This document shows, one piece after another, positions 14,836 to 24,299 of a stretch of 34,609 bases of DNA. The first letter of the stretch is position 1. Every line of letters starts with the position of its first letter. The notes under the pieces were generated by a model. The model saw nothing but the letters and a program-made list of their open reading frames with translations, did no database searches and was not told the origin of the DNA. Origin of the DNA: an uncultured Clostridia bacterium (GTDB lineage: Bacteria; Bacillota; Clostridia; TANB77; CAG-508); assembly GCA_947624525.1 (NCBI GenBank), contig CANQKT010000030.1:1-34609 (forward strand). Direction: 5' to 3'. A program made the translations under genes and the position numbers.

Positions 14836-15828
14836 TTAAATACTATTTTCTGCTTTTCTTTCTCTAGTCATTAAAATTCTAACTGCCTCTTCAGGTTTCA
14901 AATTATTATACAACACATCATAAACAGCATTTACAATTGGCATTTCAACATTAAATTTTTTAGCTAATTCATAAGCAACATCTATATTGTCTATACTCTC
15001 AATTGTCATTCCAACCTCTTTTTTTGTTTCATCTAAAGTCTTTCCTGCACCTATTAACTTTCCTGCTTTTCTGTTTCTACTATGTTCGCTTAAACATGTT
15101 ACAAGTAAATCTCCAAGACCACTTAAGCCATAAAAAGTATCTTTCTTTCCACCCATTGCAACACCTAATCTAGTAATTTCACCTAAACCTCTTGTAAGTA
15201 ATGCTGCAAATGAATTATCTCCTAATTTCATTTGAGTTGCTATACCAGCGCAAAATGCTAAAATGTTTTTTAATGCTGCACCAGCTTCAACTCCCCTTAC
15301 ATCTTTTGATGTGTATACTCTCATATTCTCACACATAAATACATCTTGCATTAATTCTAGTAATTCATCATCTTCTGAAGCTGCTACCAACACTGTTGGT
15401 ATACCAATTGACACTTCTTCCGCATGGCTTGGACCAGATAGAACTCCAATTTTAGCATTTGGTATTTCTGACTTTATTACTTCATCTAGTGTTAATAAGG
15501 TGTCTTTTTCAAATCCTTTTGAACAAATTATTATTGGTTGATTTGTAACATATTTTTTATATTCTTTCACAATATTTCTTGTAAATTTTGATGGTGTCAC
15601 ATGTAATATAATATCAGTATCTTTTATTGCTTCTTCATAATCTAAAGTACACATTATTCCTTCAGGAATTGATACATCAGGTAAGAATATACACTTTTTT
15701 TCATTATTAATTTTATCTGCCTCTTCTTTTGCAAAAGACCATATTTTAACTTCATTTCCTAATTTAGCTAAATGTATTGCAAGAGCTACTCCCCAACTTC
15801 CACTTCCTATTATAGCTATTTTCTTCAT
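14836..15828 (-). CDS. gpsA: NAD(P)-dependent glycerol-3-phosphate dehydrogenase
   Basis: 330 residues from ATG 15828 (MKKIAIIGSGSWGVALAIHL), the usual family start; the track start adds 18 residues. Makes sn-glycerol 3-phosphate from dihydroxyacetone phosphate for phospholipid synthesis in the cytosol. Rossmann motif GSGSWGVALA, ICSKGFEKDT, LSGPSHAEEV, VEAGAALKNILAFCAGI with the catalytic Lys, GLSGLGDLLVTC and SRNRKAG are all present. Third gene of der-plsY-gpsA, so substrate supply and the acyltransferase that uses it are in one operon. The ribosome site is weak (AAGGAAGGA about 16 bases away, or ATGAGA closer). Confidence 0.96.
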   Translation of the reverse strand: MKKIAIIGSGSWGVALAIHLAKLGNEVKIWSFAKEEADKINNEKKCIFLPDVSIPEGIMCTLDYEEAIKDTDIILHVTPSKFTRNIVKEYKKYVTNQPIIICSKGFEKDTLLTLDEVIKSEIPNAKIGVLSGPSHAEEVSIGIPTVLVAASEDDELLELMQDVFMCENMRVYTSKDVRGVEAGAALKNILAFCAGIATQMKLGDNSFAALLTRGLGEITRLGVAMGGKKDTFYGLSGLGDLLVTCLSEHSRNRKAGKLIGAGKTLDETKKEVGMTIESIDNIDVAYELAKKFNVEMPIVNAVYDVLYNNLKPEEAVRILMTRERKAENSI

Positions 15829-15947
15829 AATTAATCTCATTCCTTCCTTACGCTCACCAGTGCTACGTCTTATAGATGGCACACATATATTTTTTATGCA
15901 AATTTATCCTTATTACTGTTCAAGCTTTTCTTCATCTCATTTTACTG

Positions 15948-16574
15948 TTATTTAAAACTTACCCTATTCTCTGTTCCTGAATATATTCTTTTCAAATTTG
16001 CCCTATGATTGAATATTACTAAAACTGCCATTGCTATTCCGAAAAAGACGTAAGTGTATCCTGTAACAATGTAATTATCTGTTATAAATATAGTTAATAC
16101 TGGAAATAATACCGCAGCCATTATTGACCCTAAAGATACCATTCGTGTTAATACCATTACTACTAGAGCAAATACTAGGCAAATCACACCTATTAGAGGA
16201 TTTACAAATAATAATACTCCTAAAGATGTTGCAACACCTTTACCTCCTTTGAATCCAAAAAAAGCTGGAAATGTATGACCTAACACCACAAAAAATCCTG
16301 CTAATTGAACTAGAATTGCTGGATTAGCTTCATCAATAACCTTTCCTAATATATATGCAATTAATATTGCAACTAATCCTTTTGCTATGTCTAATACTAG
16401 AGTAAGTGCAGCAGCACCTTTTCCTACACTCCTTAACATATTTGTAGTTCCCGCATTTCCACTACCTTTCTCCCTAACATCAAAACCTGCTATTCTTTTA
16501 CTTAATATTACTGAAAAATTTACACTTCCTATTGCATATGCAATTACTGCCATTAATATATATGTAGCTACCAT
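15948..16574 (-). CDS. plsY: Glycerol-3-phosphate acyltransferase PlsY
   Basis: 208 residues, ATG with GGGAGG 9 bases upstream. Integral membrane enzyme that transfers an acyl group from acyl-phosphate to glycerol 3-phosphate. Recognised by YAIGSVNFSVILSK, the signature GSGNAGTTNMLR, DIAKGLVAILIAY, the loop FFGFKGGKGVATSLGVLL and several transmembrane helices. Located between der and gpsA; a 119-base gap before gpsA holds no other gene. Confidence 0.96.
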   Translation of the reverse strand: MVATYILMAVIAYAIGSVNFSVILSKRIAGFDVREKGSGNAGTTNMLRSVGKGAAALTLVLDIAKGLVAILIAYILGKVIDEANPAILVQLAGFFVVLGHTFPAFFGFKGGKGVATSLGVLLFVNPLIGVICLVFALVVMVLTRMVSLGSIMAAVLFPVLTIFITDNYIVTGYTYVFFGIAMAVLVIFNHRANLKRIYSGTENRVSFK

Positions 16575-16622
16575 AGCTAATTCCTCCCTTTTCTTTTGAA
16601 ATTATATCATCTCATTGTAGGA

Positions 16623-17945
16623 TTATTCGTCCTTTTTTTCTCTTACAATCATTCTAATAGGTGTTCCTGTTAATATAAATTCTTTTCTTAATTGATTTAC
16701 CAAATACCTCTCATACGAGAAATGGAATAATTGTTTGTCATTTACAAAAACTACAAATGTTGGTGGTTTTGTGCTTGCCTGTGTCATATAAAATATTTTT
16801 AACCTCTTTCCCTTGTCTGTAGGTGGTTGAACAATCGCAATAGCCTCATTTAATACTTGGTTTAATACAGATGTTGATATTCTTATTGCATTTTGATTTG
16901 CAACATTATTTATCAATTCATACAATTTATTAACTCTTTGTCCTGTTTTAGCTGATATGAATATTATTGGAGCATAGGATAAATATGCTAATTTATTATA
17001 AATTTCCTTTTTGTATTTTTCTACTGTTCCATTTTCTTTCTCATACTCGTCCCATTTATTTACAGCAATTATAATTCCCTTGCCTGCCTCGTGTGCTTCT
17101 CCTGCAATTTTCGCGTCTTGTTCTGTTACTCCTTCATTTGCATCTATCATTAATATACATACATCCGCTCTTTCTACTGCTAATAATGTTCTCATAACAC
17201 TATATCTTTCAAGGTTTTCTGTAACTTTGCTCTTTCTTCTAATTCCCGCTGTATCTATAAATACATATTTTCCAAATTCATTTTCAAATTCTGAATCTAT
17301 TGCATCACGAGTTGTTCCTGCTATATTGCTTACTATAACTCTATTTTCTCCTAAAATTTTATTAACAAGCGATGATTTTCCTACATTTGGCTTACCTATA
17401 ATTGCTACTTTTATAATTTCACTATCATCTTTGTTGTTATTATCTTTAGGAAGTTTTTCGTAAATAGCATCTAATACATCTCCTATACCTATTGCATTTA
17501 CAGATGATACTGCATATGGATCACCAATACCTAAATTATAAAATTCATATATATCATCTGGTGTTTTGCCGTAGTTATCTGCCTTATTGCATACTAAAAC
17601 TATAGGTTTTTGAGACTTTTTTAACATCAAGGCAATTTCCTTATCTGCCTCTGTAACTCCTTGTTTTAAATCTGTAACAAATAATATTACATCTGCTATA
17701 GCTACTGCCATGTCAGCTTGAGAACGCATTTGTGATATTATTATGTCATCATTTTCAGGTTCTATTCCACCTGTATCTATTAAAGTAAAGTCCATTCCTC
17801 TCCAATTGGTGTCAGCATATATTCTGTCTCTAGTCACCCCCGGAGTATCTTCTACTATTGAAATTCTCTTACCTACTATATAATTAAAAAATGTAGATTT
17901 ACCTACGTTTGGTCTACCTACTATTGCTACTGTTGGTTTTGACAT
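16623..17945 (-). CDS. der: Ribosome assembly GTPase Der (EngA)
   Basis: 440 residues, full length, ATG with AGAGGTG upstream. Two tandem GTPase domains acting in 50S subunit maturation: first with GRPNVGKST, DTPGVTRDR, DTGG and NKAD; second with GKPNVGKSS, NIAGTTRDA, DTAGIRRKSK and NKWD. The C-terminal KH-like domain (about 350-440; RLKIFYMTQASTKPPTFVVF) binds RNA. First gene of the der-plsY-gpsA operon, a common Firmicute arrangement. Confidence 0.97.
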   Translation of the reverse strand: MSKPTVAIVGRPNVGKSTFFNYIVGKRISIVEDTPGVTRDRIYADTNWRGMDFTLIDTGGIEPENDDIIISQMRSQADMAVAIADVILFVTDLKQGVTEADKEIALMLKKSQKPIVLVCNKADNYGKTPDDIYEFYNLGIGDPYAVSSVNAIGIGDVLDAIYEKLPKDNNNKDDSEIIKVAIIGKPNVGKSSLVNKILGENRVIVSNIAGTTRDAIDSEFENEFGKYVFIDTAGIRRKSKVTENLERYSVMRTLLAVERADVCILMIDANEGVTEQDAKIAGEAHEAGKGIIIAVNKWDEYEKENGTVEKYKKEIYNKLAYLSYAPIIFISAKTGQRVNKLYELINNVANQNAIRISTSVLNQVLNEAIAIVQPPTDKGKRLKIFYMTQASTKPPTFVVFVNDKQLFHFSYERYLVNQLRKEFILTGTPIRMIVREKKDE

Positions 17946-18008
17946 TTTTTCACCTCTTTACGCTAACTATTGTATAACAAATTTTTATATTAGTCAAACT
18001 TTTTTTAA

Positions 18009-18037
18009 TTGACATAATTTAGAGTACGTGCTATAAT
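18009..18037 (+). promoter_or_regulatory. Perfect consensus sigma-A promoter
   Basis: TTGACA (18009-18014), 17-bp spacer, TATAAT (18032-18037), both hexamers perfect. Drives the PIN-like gene; AAGGAGG and ATG 18080 follow. Confidence 0.9.
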
Positions 18038-18079
18038 ATTGATATCTCTTATGAGAAATTTACACAAGGAGGTTACTCT

Positions 18080-19291
18080 ATGTTAGCGAATCTTACCTCA
18101 GTGGAAGTGCGGCAACTAGCTAAGGATATCAGGAAACTTCTTGAACCTGATGGCGCATCTTCGACTAAGACTACTTCGGAAATCGAAGTCAGGAGACTAC
18201 TGTTTAACAAGTATAGTGACATTCAGATTGACGGAATTGCAGACATTATCAGTATATTGCAGACAAATTATGGTGAGAAGACTATAGCAAGGCTGAAATC
18301 CAAAATAAAGAAATGCGTAGTCTGGGATGCATCTGTGACAAATATGCCTACCAAAGAACTTTTGAAGTTTTTCTACACTAACACCAATTATGTTAATTTA
18401 ATTACTTCACTAACACTTCAAGAGCTTTCGAAATTGGCACATAAAGGTCATGAGTGTGCAACAGTTTTGGTAAACAATATTTTGGCAGATATTAACTCAA
18501 AATATTGCATGACTGTAACTCTTGCCAGAAAGAATCAATATGTTGATACACAACTTATTGATTACTGTGAGTGTAACGACTACGCTCTTTTCACAAATGA
18601 CTTATGTTTTGCCCTAAGAGCTAAATCACATAAAATAAAAGTATTTACTCCTTATGGCACTACCTCAAAGTATGAATATTTTCCAGATGATTCTGGAAAA
18701 GACATCATTTTGGATGTTAGCATCTTGAATCGGTCTTTGTATGATGTAATTCAAGAAGCAAATGCTATCAATGGCAGAAAATTCCTTATAACTTCGGATT
18801 TTGTTGATGAGTTAGAGAAAAAGAAGTCTCATACGTCTGTTGATAAATTTGTTCACTTTTTATTAGCAGATACAGATGAAACATACAGTTCTTATATTCC
18901 TTCTTCTGAGACTTGTAGTTTTGTGGATAATACTCAAGGGTGTTGTGAAAAACTCGATATTCAAGAACTTGCAAAAAAATATAATGCAGTAATTTTTACT
19001 GCAAATGATAATCAAGCATTTAATCTCAAGAGTTCATTTAACACAGCTTTTAAGTATCTTCCTTCTCAAAATGCAAAGTCAATGATAAAGAATTATGCCA
19101 AAGACTGTCCAATCTCTACCAGTGTTTCAACGGAAAAATCCGATGTTGATGTTACCTATGAGTCAGACAAAAGTAGTGATGTATCACATATAATAACTAA
19201 TAGTGATTCAAGCAAGAACAGTAATGTTTCACATACAAGGACTAATAGTGTTTCATGCAATAGTAGTGATGTATCTCATACAAGAATTTAA
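18080..19291 (+). CDS. Protein with two PIN-like domains and a C-terminal Ser-rich repeat tail
   Basis: 403 residues. After an N-terminal helical region (about 1-90), two related blocks are visible. Block 1 (about 95-210): VVWDASVTN, LITSLTLQELSKLA, DTQLIDYCECNDYALFTND, KSHKIKVFTPYG. Block 2 (about 225-345): DIILDVSILNRSL, FLITSDFVDELEKKK, LDIQELAKKYNAVIFTANDN. The early Asp, mid Glu and late TxND pattern in each fits a PIN-type nuclease fold (inference from motifs). The tail (about 360-403) repeats SSDVSHTRTNS-like units of 14-16 residues and looks disordered. Perfect promoter, AAGGAGGTTAC site and strong terminator make it a well-expressed monocistronic gene. RNase role plausible; substrate unknown; no antitoxin nearby. 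Confidence 0.6.
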   Translation: MLANLTSVEVRQLAKDIRKLLEPDGASSTKTTSEIEVRRLLFNKYSDIQIDGIADIISILQTNYGEKTIARLKSKIKKCVVWDASVTNMPTKELLKFFYTNTNYVNLITSLTLQELSKLAHKGHECATVLVNNILADINSKYCMTVTLARKNQYVDTQLIDYCECNDYALFTNDLCFALRAKSHKIKVFTPYGTTSKYEYFPDDSGKDIILDVSILNRSLYDVIQEANAINGRKFLITSDFVDELEKKKSHTSVDKFVHFLLADTDETYSSYIPSSETCSFVDNTQGCCEKLDIQELAKKYNAVIFTANDNQAFNLKSSFNTAFKYLPSQNAKSMIKNYAKDCPISTSVSTEKSDVDVTYESDKSSDVSHIITNSDSSKNSNVSHTRTNSVSCNSSDVSHTRI

Positions 19292-19338
19292 TAGCTTGCC
19301 CTAAAAACATTATACTACTAGCATACAAAACGTAACCT

Positions 19339-19370
19339 AAAAACACACCACGTAATCGTGGTGTGTTTTT
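19339..19370. terminator. Bidirectional intrinsic terminator
   Basis: AAAAACACACCACG-TAAT-CGTGGTGTGTTTTT: 14-bp stem, 4-base loop, T-run on the plus strand, A-run giving U on the minus strand. Shared by the PIN-like gene and rpmF. Confidence 0.9.
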
Positions 19371-19371
19371 G

Positions 19372-19557
19372 TTATTCAGCTTCATTTACTGAAACTATTT
19401 GTTCTCCATTATAATAACCGCAACTTGGGCATACTCTATGTTGCATCATTGTTTCATGACAGTGTGGGCATTCTACTAGGTTTGCAGCATTTAATTTCCA
19501 TGTTGATCTTTTTGTATGTGTTCTAGCTTTAGACCATCTTCTTTTTGGTTGTGCCAT
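19372..19557 (-). CDS. rpmF: 50S ribosomal protein L32 (zinc-binding form)
   Basis: 61 residues. MAQPKRRWSKARTHTKRSTW is the L32 N-terminus; ECPHC and CPSC supply the four-cysteine zinc site of the C+ form. AAGGAGG lies upstream of the ATG. Transcribed alone; its stop sits directly beside the shared terminator. Confidence 0.97.
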   Translation of the reverse strand: MAQPKRRWSKARTHTKRSTWKLNAANLVECPHCHETMMQHRVCPSCGYYNGEQIVSVNEAE

Positions 19558-19702
19558 TTTACTCCCTCCTTATGTTATCTAGATTGTATATTTCTATATA
19601 TTAAATTTATACCGATTTTTAATGTCACTATAAAATTATACTAGTATTTGGTTATTTTGTCAATAGGTGGAATGGGTTTTTTTTACATCATTCTTATGTC
19701 TA

Positions 19703-20590
19703 CTAACTTACTGCTAAGGTGCTTGAACTGTATCTATCGTAAATCTTCCCAACTTTTTCTATACTATCCAACAACTCACCATACTCTATATCTTTAGCAT
19801 AAAAGTAAGTATTTTGGTATACTTTCCATCTCTTTTGCATATCTTCATCTGCACGTAAAAGCTCCAAAGTCTTCTTCCAATTACGTATTAAATCTAAAGA
19901 CTCTCTATGCTCTGACGTTAGATTAATTGCTACCCTTAACAACTTTTTATTAATTTTTTCATATTGAGTATTGATTAACATATATACATCATAAAAATCC
20001 CTTATTCTAGTTCCCGCAATTCCTCTTTTTATGACTGCTTCAAACTTCTCTGCCAAAATTGTTTCAATATTATATGACCAAACTGGAATTTTTCTATCTT
20101 CCAATAACAAATTATAATCATATTCAATTTCTTTATATGTAATAGCATCACCTGTTGTAATATCTATTTTAAAAATCACAGGCATTGAATTTTTGAATTT
20201 AGCTTCAAAAGTGGCTCTATATCCATTATAATCATCGTCTTCACGAATTAGCTCTATTTTATTCATTTTAAATGTTATATCATCATCAAGCTGTATTTGG
20301 CATATTTCATTAAGTATCTTAGTTGCATTTTCAACAGTTAATTCAAATCCTTTAACTGTTGTATCCATATCCATTGTAGACCTACTTGACATTCCAAGAA
20401 TTGCTGAAATAAGCATTCCACCTTTTAATATAAAATTATCTTTATATTTTGAAGCTGCTATTCTTTCTAACAACCTTTCTAACATATATATCTGTAATAC
20501 AGATTGTGGTGCTACTTTTTTCTCTTTTGATATATTATTTATCTTTGCTTTTAAACTCATTACATTTCCTTGCATTGTTTTACTCCCCAT
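19703..20590 (-). CDS. abiEii: AbiEii-type nucleotidyltransferase toxin
   Basis: Up to 295 residues. Matches the AbiEii/AbiGii type IV toxin family: ILKGGMLISAILGMSSRSTMDMDTTVKG is the nucleotidyltransferase active site (GG...D-x-D), VIFKIDITTGDAI and LAEKFEAVIKRGIAGTRIRDFYDVYML are the later conserved blocks. These enzymes are thought to add nucleotides to RNA targets and cause growth arrest during phage infection. Start is ambiguous: 20590, 20575 (MQGNV, with GGGGAG upstream) or 20560 (MSLKAKI, with AAGGAAATG upstream). 79 bases downstream of its antitoxin gene, same strand. Intact, no missing key residue seen. Confidence 0.9.
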   Translation of the reverse strand: MGSKTMQGNVMSLKAKINNISKEKKVAPQSVLQIYMLERLLERIAASKYKDNFILKGGMLISAILGMSSRSTMDMDTTVKGFELTVENATKILNEICQIQLDDDITFKMNKIELIREDDDYNGYRATFEAKFKNSMPVIFKIDITTGDAITYKEIEYDYNLLLEDRKIPVWSYNIETILAEKFEAVIKRGIAGTRIRDFYDVYMLINTQYEKINKKLLRVAINLTSEHRESLDLIRNWKKTLELLRADEDMQKRWKVYQNTYFYAKDIEYGELLDSIEKVGKIYDRYSSSTLAVS

Positions 20591-20669
20591 TTATTTATAT
20601 TTTTTATTATTCTACATCAATATAAATAAATTTTAAAGATTTGTAATAAAAATGTAATATTAAATTTAT

Positions 20670-21254
20670 TCACCCCAATACTTCTAAATACATTTTTAGA
20701 ATTTTCAAAATATTGAACTTTTTTGCATACTCATATAATAAATTTAAATTCTTATCACTTCGCTTCATATATTCCTTTAAAGCAGTATTAAAAATTTGAG
20801 TGTCTATCTTATTTCTGTCCCTAATAATATCACAAATAGTCCTTTCCATATTATAAATTCTTATTGATGTTCCATCTTCTAATTCCTTTGTTGTTAAGCC
20901 AATGTCATATCTTTCTTTATTAATATAGTGTGGAGACAACATATAATTAGAAACTCGTACATTACTCGTGAAGGTCATATCTAATGTAAATGGTGTTCTA
21001 TCTGTTAAGTTATAAAAGTAAAGTGCTGTATTATGGGAAAAAATTCCAGATTTATATTGTTCACCAATAATATAAAATTCATTTATATCTTTATCTGGTC
21101 TGACATATAAACCTCTTGACACTTTAATTAAATAACCTTCATCTACAAGATTTTTTAGATATTGTCTATGAATGTTATTTTCTTCTAAGAGCTTAGTAGA
21201 AAGAATTCCATTATTTTTTTCAACAATTTCTTTAATTTTCTCGGTTTTTACCAT
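20670..21254 (-). CDS. abiEi: AbiEi-type antitoxin / transcriptional regulator
   Basis: 194 residues from ATG 21254 (MVKTEKIKEIVEKNNGILST), chosen for CGGAGGTG 7 bases upstream. N-terminal winged helix-turn-helix (about 1-60; STKLLEENNIHRQYLKNLVDEG, KVSRGLYVRP), then the AbiEi C-terminal domain (SGIFSHNTALYFYNLTDRTP, RIYNMERTICDIIRDR, FNTALKEYMKR). Members repress their own operon by binding inverted repeats and neutralise AbiEii. The pair lies between rpmF and asnB, a typical small defence island insert. Confidence 0.9.
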   Translation of the reverse strand: MVKTEKIKEIVEKNNGILSTKLLEENNIHRQYLKNLVDEGYLIKVSRGLYVRPDKDINEFYIIGEQYKSGIFSHNTALYFYNLTDRTPFTLDMTFTSNVRVSNYMLSPHYINKERYDIGLTTKELEDGTSIRIYNMERTICDIIRDRNKIDTQIFNTALKEYMKRSDKNLNLLYEYAKKFNILKILKMYLEVLG

Positions 21255-21509
21255 AATACTCACCTCCGTTCTTGACAATTATATACATATAGTTAGTGTT
21301 ATGTATTAATTTGTCATGTGACTTTCTAATACATATTATACACCAAATGTATACGTTTGTCAAATCACTACCTTTTCCCTTACTTTATTTATATTCATGT
21401 GAAAAATTTTTATGATAAATTTTTTTATTTTTTAGAAAATCTTACTAAATGTGTCAAATCATCATAATATGCATATAATAAATAAGAAAAAACAATCGGA
21501 GGTAATCAT

Positions 21510-23357
21510 ATGTGTGGAATAACAGGATTTGTTAATTTAACAAAAGATATCTCAAAAAACAAGAATATCATAATTCCAATGAATGAATCAATAAAAAAAC
21601 GTGGTCCAGATGAAGAAGGCTACTATTATGATAAACATGCTGTTCTAGGTCACAAACGACTAATAGTAATTGATCCAGAAGGTGGAAAACAACCAATGAC
21701 AGTTAGATATAACAATTGTACATATACCATTGTATATAATGGTCAATTATATAATACTCCTGAATTAAGAGATGAACTAACTGAAAATGGCTTTACTTTT
21801 GAAGGATACTCTGATACAGAAGTTCTGTTGAAAAGCTATATTCAATGGGGCTATGATGTTGTAAAAAAATTAAATGGAATTTTTGGATTTGCAATTTGGA
21901 ATGCAAATAAGCAGGAATTATTTTTTGCTCGTGATCATTTTGGAGTAAAGCCACTATATTACACTTTAGAAGATAATAATTTCATTTTTGCTTCTGAAAT
22001 AAAGTCTATTCTAGCATTTCCTGGAATTAAAGTGGAATTAGATAAACAAGGTATTTCTGAATTATTTGGTCTTGGTCCTGCTCATACCCCTGGAGTTGTG
22101 GCCTTTAAAAATGTTCTTGAATTAAGACCAGCTCATTTTGGTATATTCAATTCAAGTGGGCTACATATTGAAAGATATTGGTCTTTAGTCAGCAAGCCTC
22201 ATGAGGATAGCTTAAAAACTACTTGTGAAAAAACAAGATTTTTGTTAGAGGATTCTATCCAAAGGCAGTTGGTTTCTGATGTTCCTTTATGTACATTTTT
22301 ATCTGGAGGCTTGGATTCTAGCATTATTACATTATATGCTGCTAATTACTGTAAGGATAATAATTTAGGTCCTTTAACAACTTATTCGGTAGATTATAAG
22401 GATAATGATAAAAACTTCGTTAAAACCGATTTTCAACCTAATTCTGATAATTATTATATTGATATAATGAAAAAGAAATTAGATACCAATCATAAAGTGA
22501 TAATGTTAGATACTCCAGAACTTGCTAAAGCACTAGAAGATGCTATGATAGCAAGGGATTTACCTGGTATGGCTGATGTTGATTCTTCGTTACTTCTATT
22601 TTGCAAAAATGTTAAACCAGAAGCAACTGTATCTTTGACTGGAGAATGTTCGGATGAAATATTCGGTGGATATCCATGGTTTTTTAGAGATGATGCACTA
22701 AATAGTGGTACTTTTCCTTGGTCAATTGCAATTGACGAAAGGCAAAAATTATTAAATCCTGAGATTGGCGCAAGATTGAATTTAAAGGAATATATAGATT
22801 ATAGATATTATGAAAGCTTACAAGAGGTTGAAATTCTTGACGAGGATTCTATGGAAACTGCTCAAAAAAGGAAAATATCGCATCTTACTTTGAATTGGTT
22901 CATGCAAACTCTTTTAGACCGCTCTGACAGAATGGCTATGTATAATGGGTTTGAACTCCGTGTTCCATTTTGTGATTATCGTTTAGCTGAATACGTATGG
23001 AATATTCCATGGGAAATGAAGGCCTTACATGGGCGTGAAAAGGGATTGTTACGTTATATTATGAAGGATTTACTTCCTGAAGAAATCGTTGACCGAAAGA
23101 AGAGCCCTTACCCTAAAACTTGGAATCCAACATATTTATATGTTGTTAAACAAATGCTGACCAAAATTATGTCAGATAAAAATGCACCTATAAATAGTTT
23201 ACTTAATAGAGATTATATTTTGGAAATACTTAATACTAATGGAACAGCATTTACTAGACCTTGGTTTGGGCAACTTATGACCGGTCCACAGCTTATGGCC
23301 TATCTTTGCCAAGTTAATATGTGGCTTGAGAAGTATCAGCCTAAGATTGAACTATAA
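21510..23357 (+). CDS. asnB: Asparagine synthase (glutamine-hydrolysing)
   Basis: 615 residues, ATG with CGGAGG 8 bases upstream. Makes asparagine from aspartate, glutamine and ATP. Class II glutaminase domain starts with the catalytic Cys (MCGITGFVNL) and carries KKRGPDEEGYY, GHKRLIVIDPEGGKQPM and VYNGQLYN; the synthetase domain has the ATP loop FLSGGLDSS, LTGECSDEIFGGYPWF and the late FELRVPFCDYRL. All key residues are present. Monocistronic, followed by an unusual repeat/hairpin block. A divergent second copy is at 27681. Confidence 0.95.
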   Translation: MCGITGFVNLTKDISKNKNIIIPMNESIKKRGPDEEGYYYDKHAVLGHKRLIVIDPEGGKQPMTVRYNNCTYTIVYNGQLYNTPELRDELTENGFTFEGYSDTEVLLKSYIQWGYDVVKKLNGIFGFAIWNANKQELFFARDHFGVKPLYYTLEDNNFIFASEIKSILAFPGIKVELDKQGISELFGLGPAHTPGVVAFKNVLELRPAHFGIFNSSGLHIERYWSLVSKPHEDSLKTTCEKTRFLLEDSIQRQLVSDVPLCTFLSGGLDSSIITLYAANYCKDNNLGPLTTYSVDYKDNDKNFVKTDFQPNSDNYYIDIMKKKLDTNHKVIMLDTPELAKALEDAMIARDLPGMADVDSSLLLFCKNVKPEATVSLTGECSDEIFGGYPWFFRDDALNSGTFPWSIAIDERQKLLNPEIGARLNLKEYIDYRYYESLQEVEILDEDSMETAQKRKISHLTLNWFMQTLLDRSDRMAMYNGFELRVPFCDYRLAEYVWNIPWEMKALHGREKGLLRYIMKDLLPEEIVDRKKSPYPKTWNPTYLYVVKQMLTKIMSDKNAPINSLLNRDYILEILNTNGTAFTRPWFGQLMTGPQLMAYLCQVNMWLEKYQPKIEL

Positions 23358-23425
23358 GGAAATTCTGGTACATTCCTTAAATTTCTCAGCTAGGAAATTC
23401 TGGTACATTCCTTAATTTTCTCAGC
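23357..23425. repeat. Tandem pair of 34-base direct repeats
   Basis: AGGAAATTCTGGTACATTCCTTAA...TTTCTCAGC occurs at 23357-23390 and 23392-23425 with one mismatch. Each copy contains a small AAGGAA/TTCCTT hairpin. They directly follow the asnB stop codon and precede the large hairpin at 23438. Together these two features fill the gene-free stretch 23358-23669. Confidence 0.85.
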
Positions 23426-23437
23426 GATACACCCACT

Positions 23438-23628
23438 CGGAGAAATAAAATAATAAAAATAAAAATTTTTGAAAATGTTAACGTAGGGCTCTTACAGTTT
23501 CTTGCGATACACTACTTGAGGGTGCGTGTCTCAAATCCATCGGAGAGGCTCAAGGGTGTATGCTTAGAAACTGTTAGACCCGGAGATTACGTTTTCAAAA
23601 ATTTTTATTTTTATTATTTTATTTCTCT
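23438..23628. repeat. Long imperfect inverted repeat / about 190-base hairpin element
   Basis: The outer arms share a perfect 36-base match, GAGAAATAAAATAATAAAAA... reading into AAAAATTTTTGAAAA. Inner arms continue with bulges: GTAGGGCTCTTACAGTTTCT against CCGGGTCTAACAGTTTCT, then GATACAC against CATACAC, then a central CTTGAG/CTCAAG stem. GCGATACAC also occurs twice (23424 and 23504). Either a MITE-like element or a structured RNA; no ORF fits it. It may also terminate asnB and the convergent export gene. Confidence 0.75.
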
Positions 23629-23669
23629 CGGCAACTCAATCCAAAAAATATATTACAAAATCTCTTAGC

Positions 23670-24164
23670 CTAAATTCCTAACATTGCTCCAATTGTACTG
23701 AATAATCCCATTGATATTAGCCCCATAATAATACCTGCTAAAATAACTCCTGACATAACAGCTATTACACTCTTCTTAAAATCCATATCTAAAAAACTTG
23801 CAGCAAGTGTTCCTGTCCATGCTCCTGTACCTGGTAAAGGAATACCAACAAATAAGAATAATGCAACATACAACCCCTTTCCTGCTTTTTCCTGTAGTTT
23901 TTTCCCACCTTTTTCACCTTTTTCTAAACAAAAAGTAAAAAATTTACCAATATACTTTTTATCTTTTCCCCATAATAAAACTTTTCTAGCAAAGAAAAAT
24001 ATTAATGGTACTGGTAACATATTTCCTATAATACATAATATGTACAGTGGTAGCATAGGTATAGGATTACCTAGCCATGGACTTAATCCAATAGGAACCG
24101 CTCCCCTTAGTTCAATTAATGGCACCATTGAAACTAAAAATACTAATATATATTTTTTTAACAT
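23670..24164 (-). CDS. Small multidrug export family membrane protein (COG2426-like)
   Basis: 164 residues from ATG 24164 (MLKKYILVF); the track start is a GTG within the AAGGAGTG ribosome site. Four to five transmembrane helices. The block PLIELRGAVPIGLSPWLGNP, then LFLFVGIPLPGTGAWTGTLA and FKKSVIAVMSGVILAGIIMG, are what I recognise as the Sm_multidrug_ex family. The name is historical; the transported substrate is unproven. Transcribed alone, convergent with asnB. Confidence 0.85.
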   Translation of the reverse strand: MLKKYILVFLVSMVPLIELRGAVPIGLSPWLGNPIPMLPLYILCIIGNMLPVPLIFFFARKVLLWGKDKKYIGKFFTFCLEKGEKGGKKLQEKAGKGLYVALFLFVGIPLPGTGAWTGTLAASFLDMDFKKSVIAVMSGVILAGIIMGLISMGLFSTIGAMLGI

Positions 24165-24299
24165 ATTACTTTTCACTCCTTAAAACAAACTAGATTAATT
24201 TTACTATAATATTTATTAGATGTCCATGAATTTTATACATTTTTATTTTTTATATTTTTATCAGTTACAATTCAAAATGATTAAAATGCTAAAATCCTC

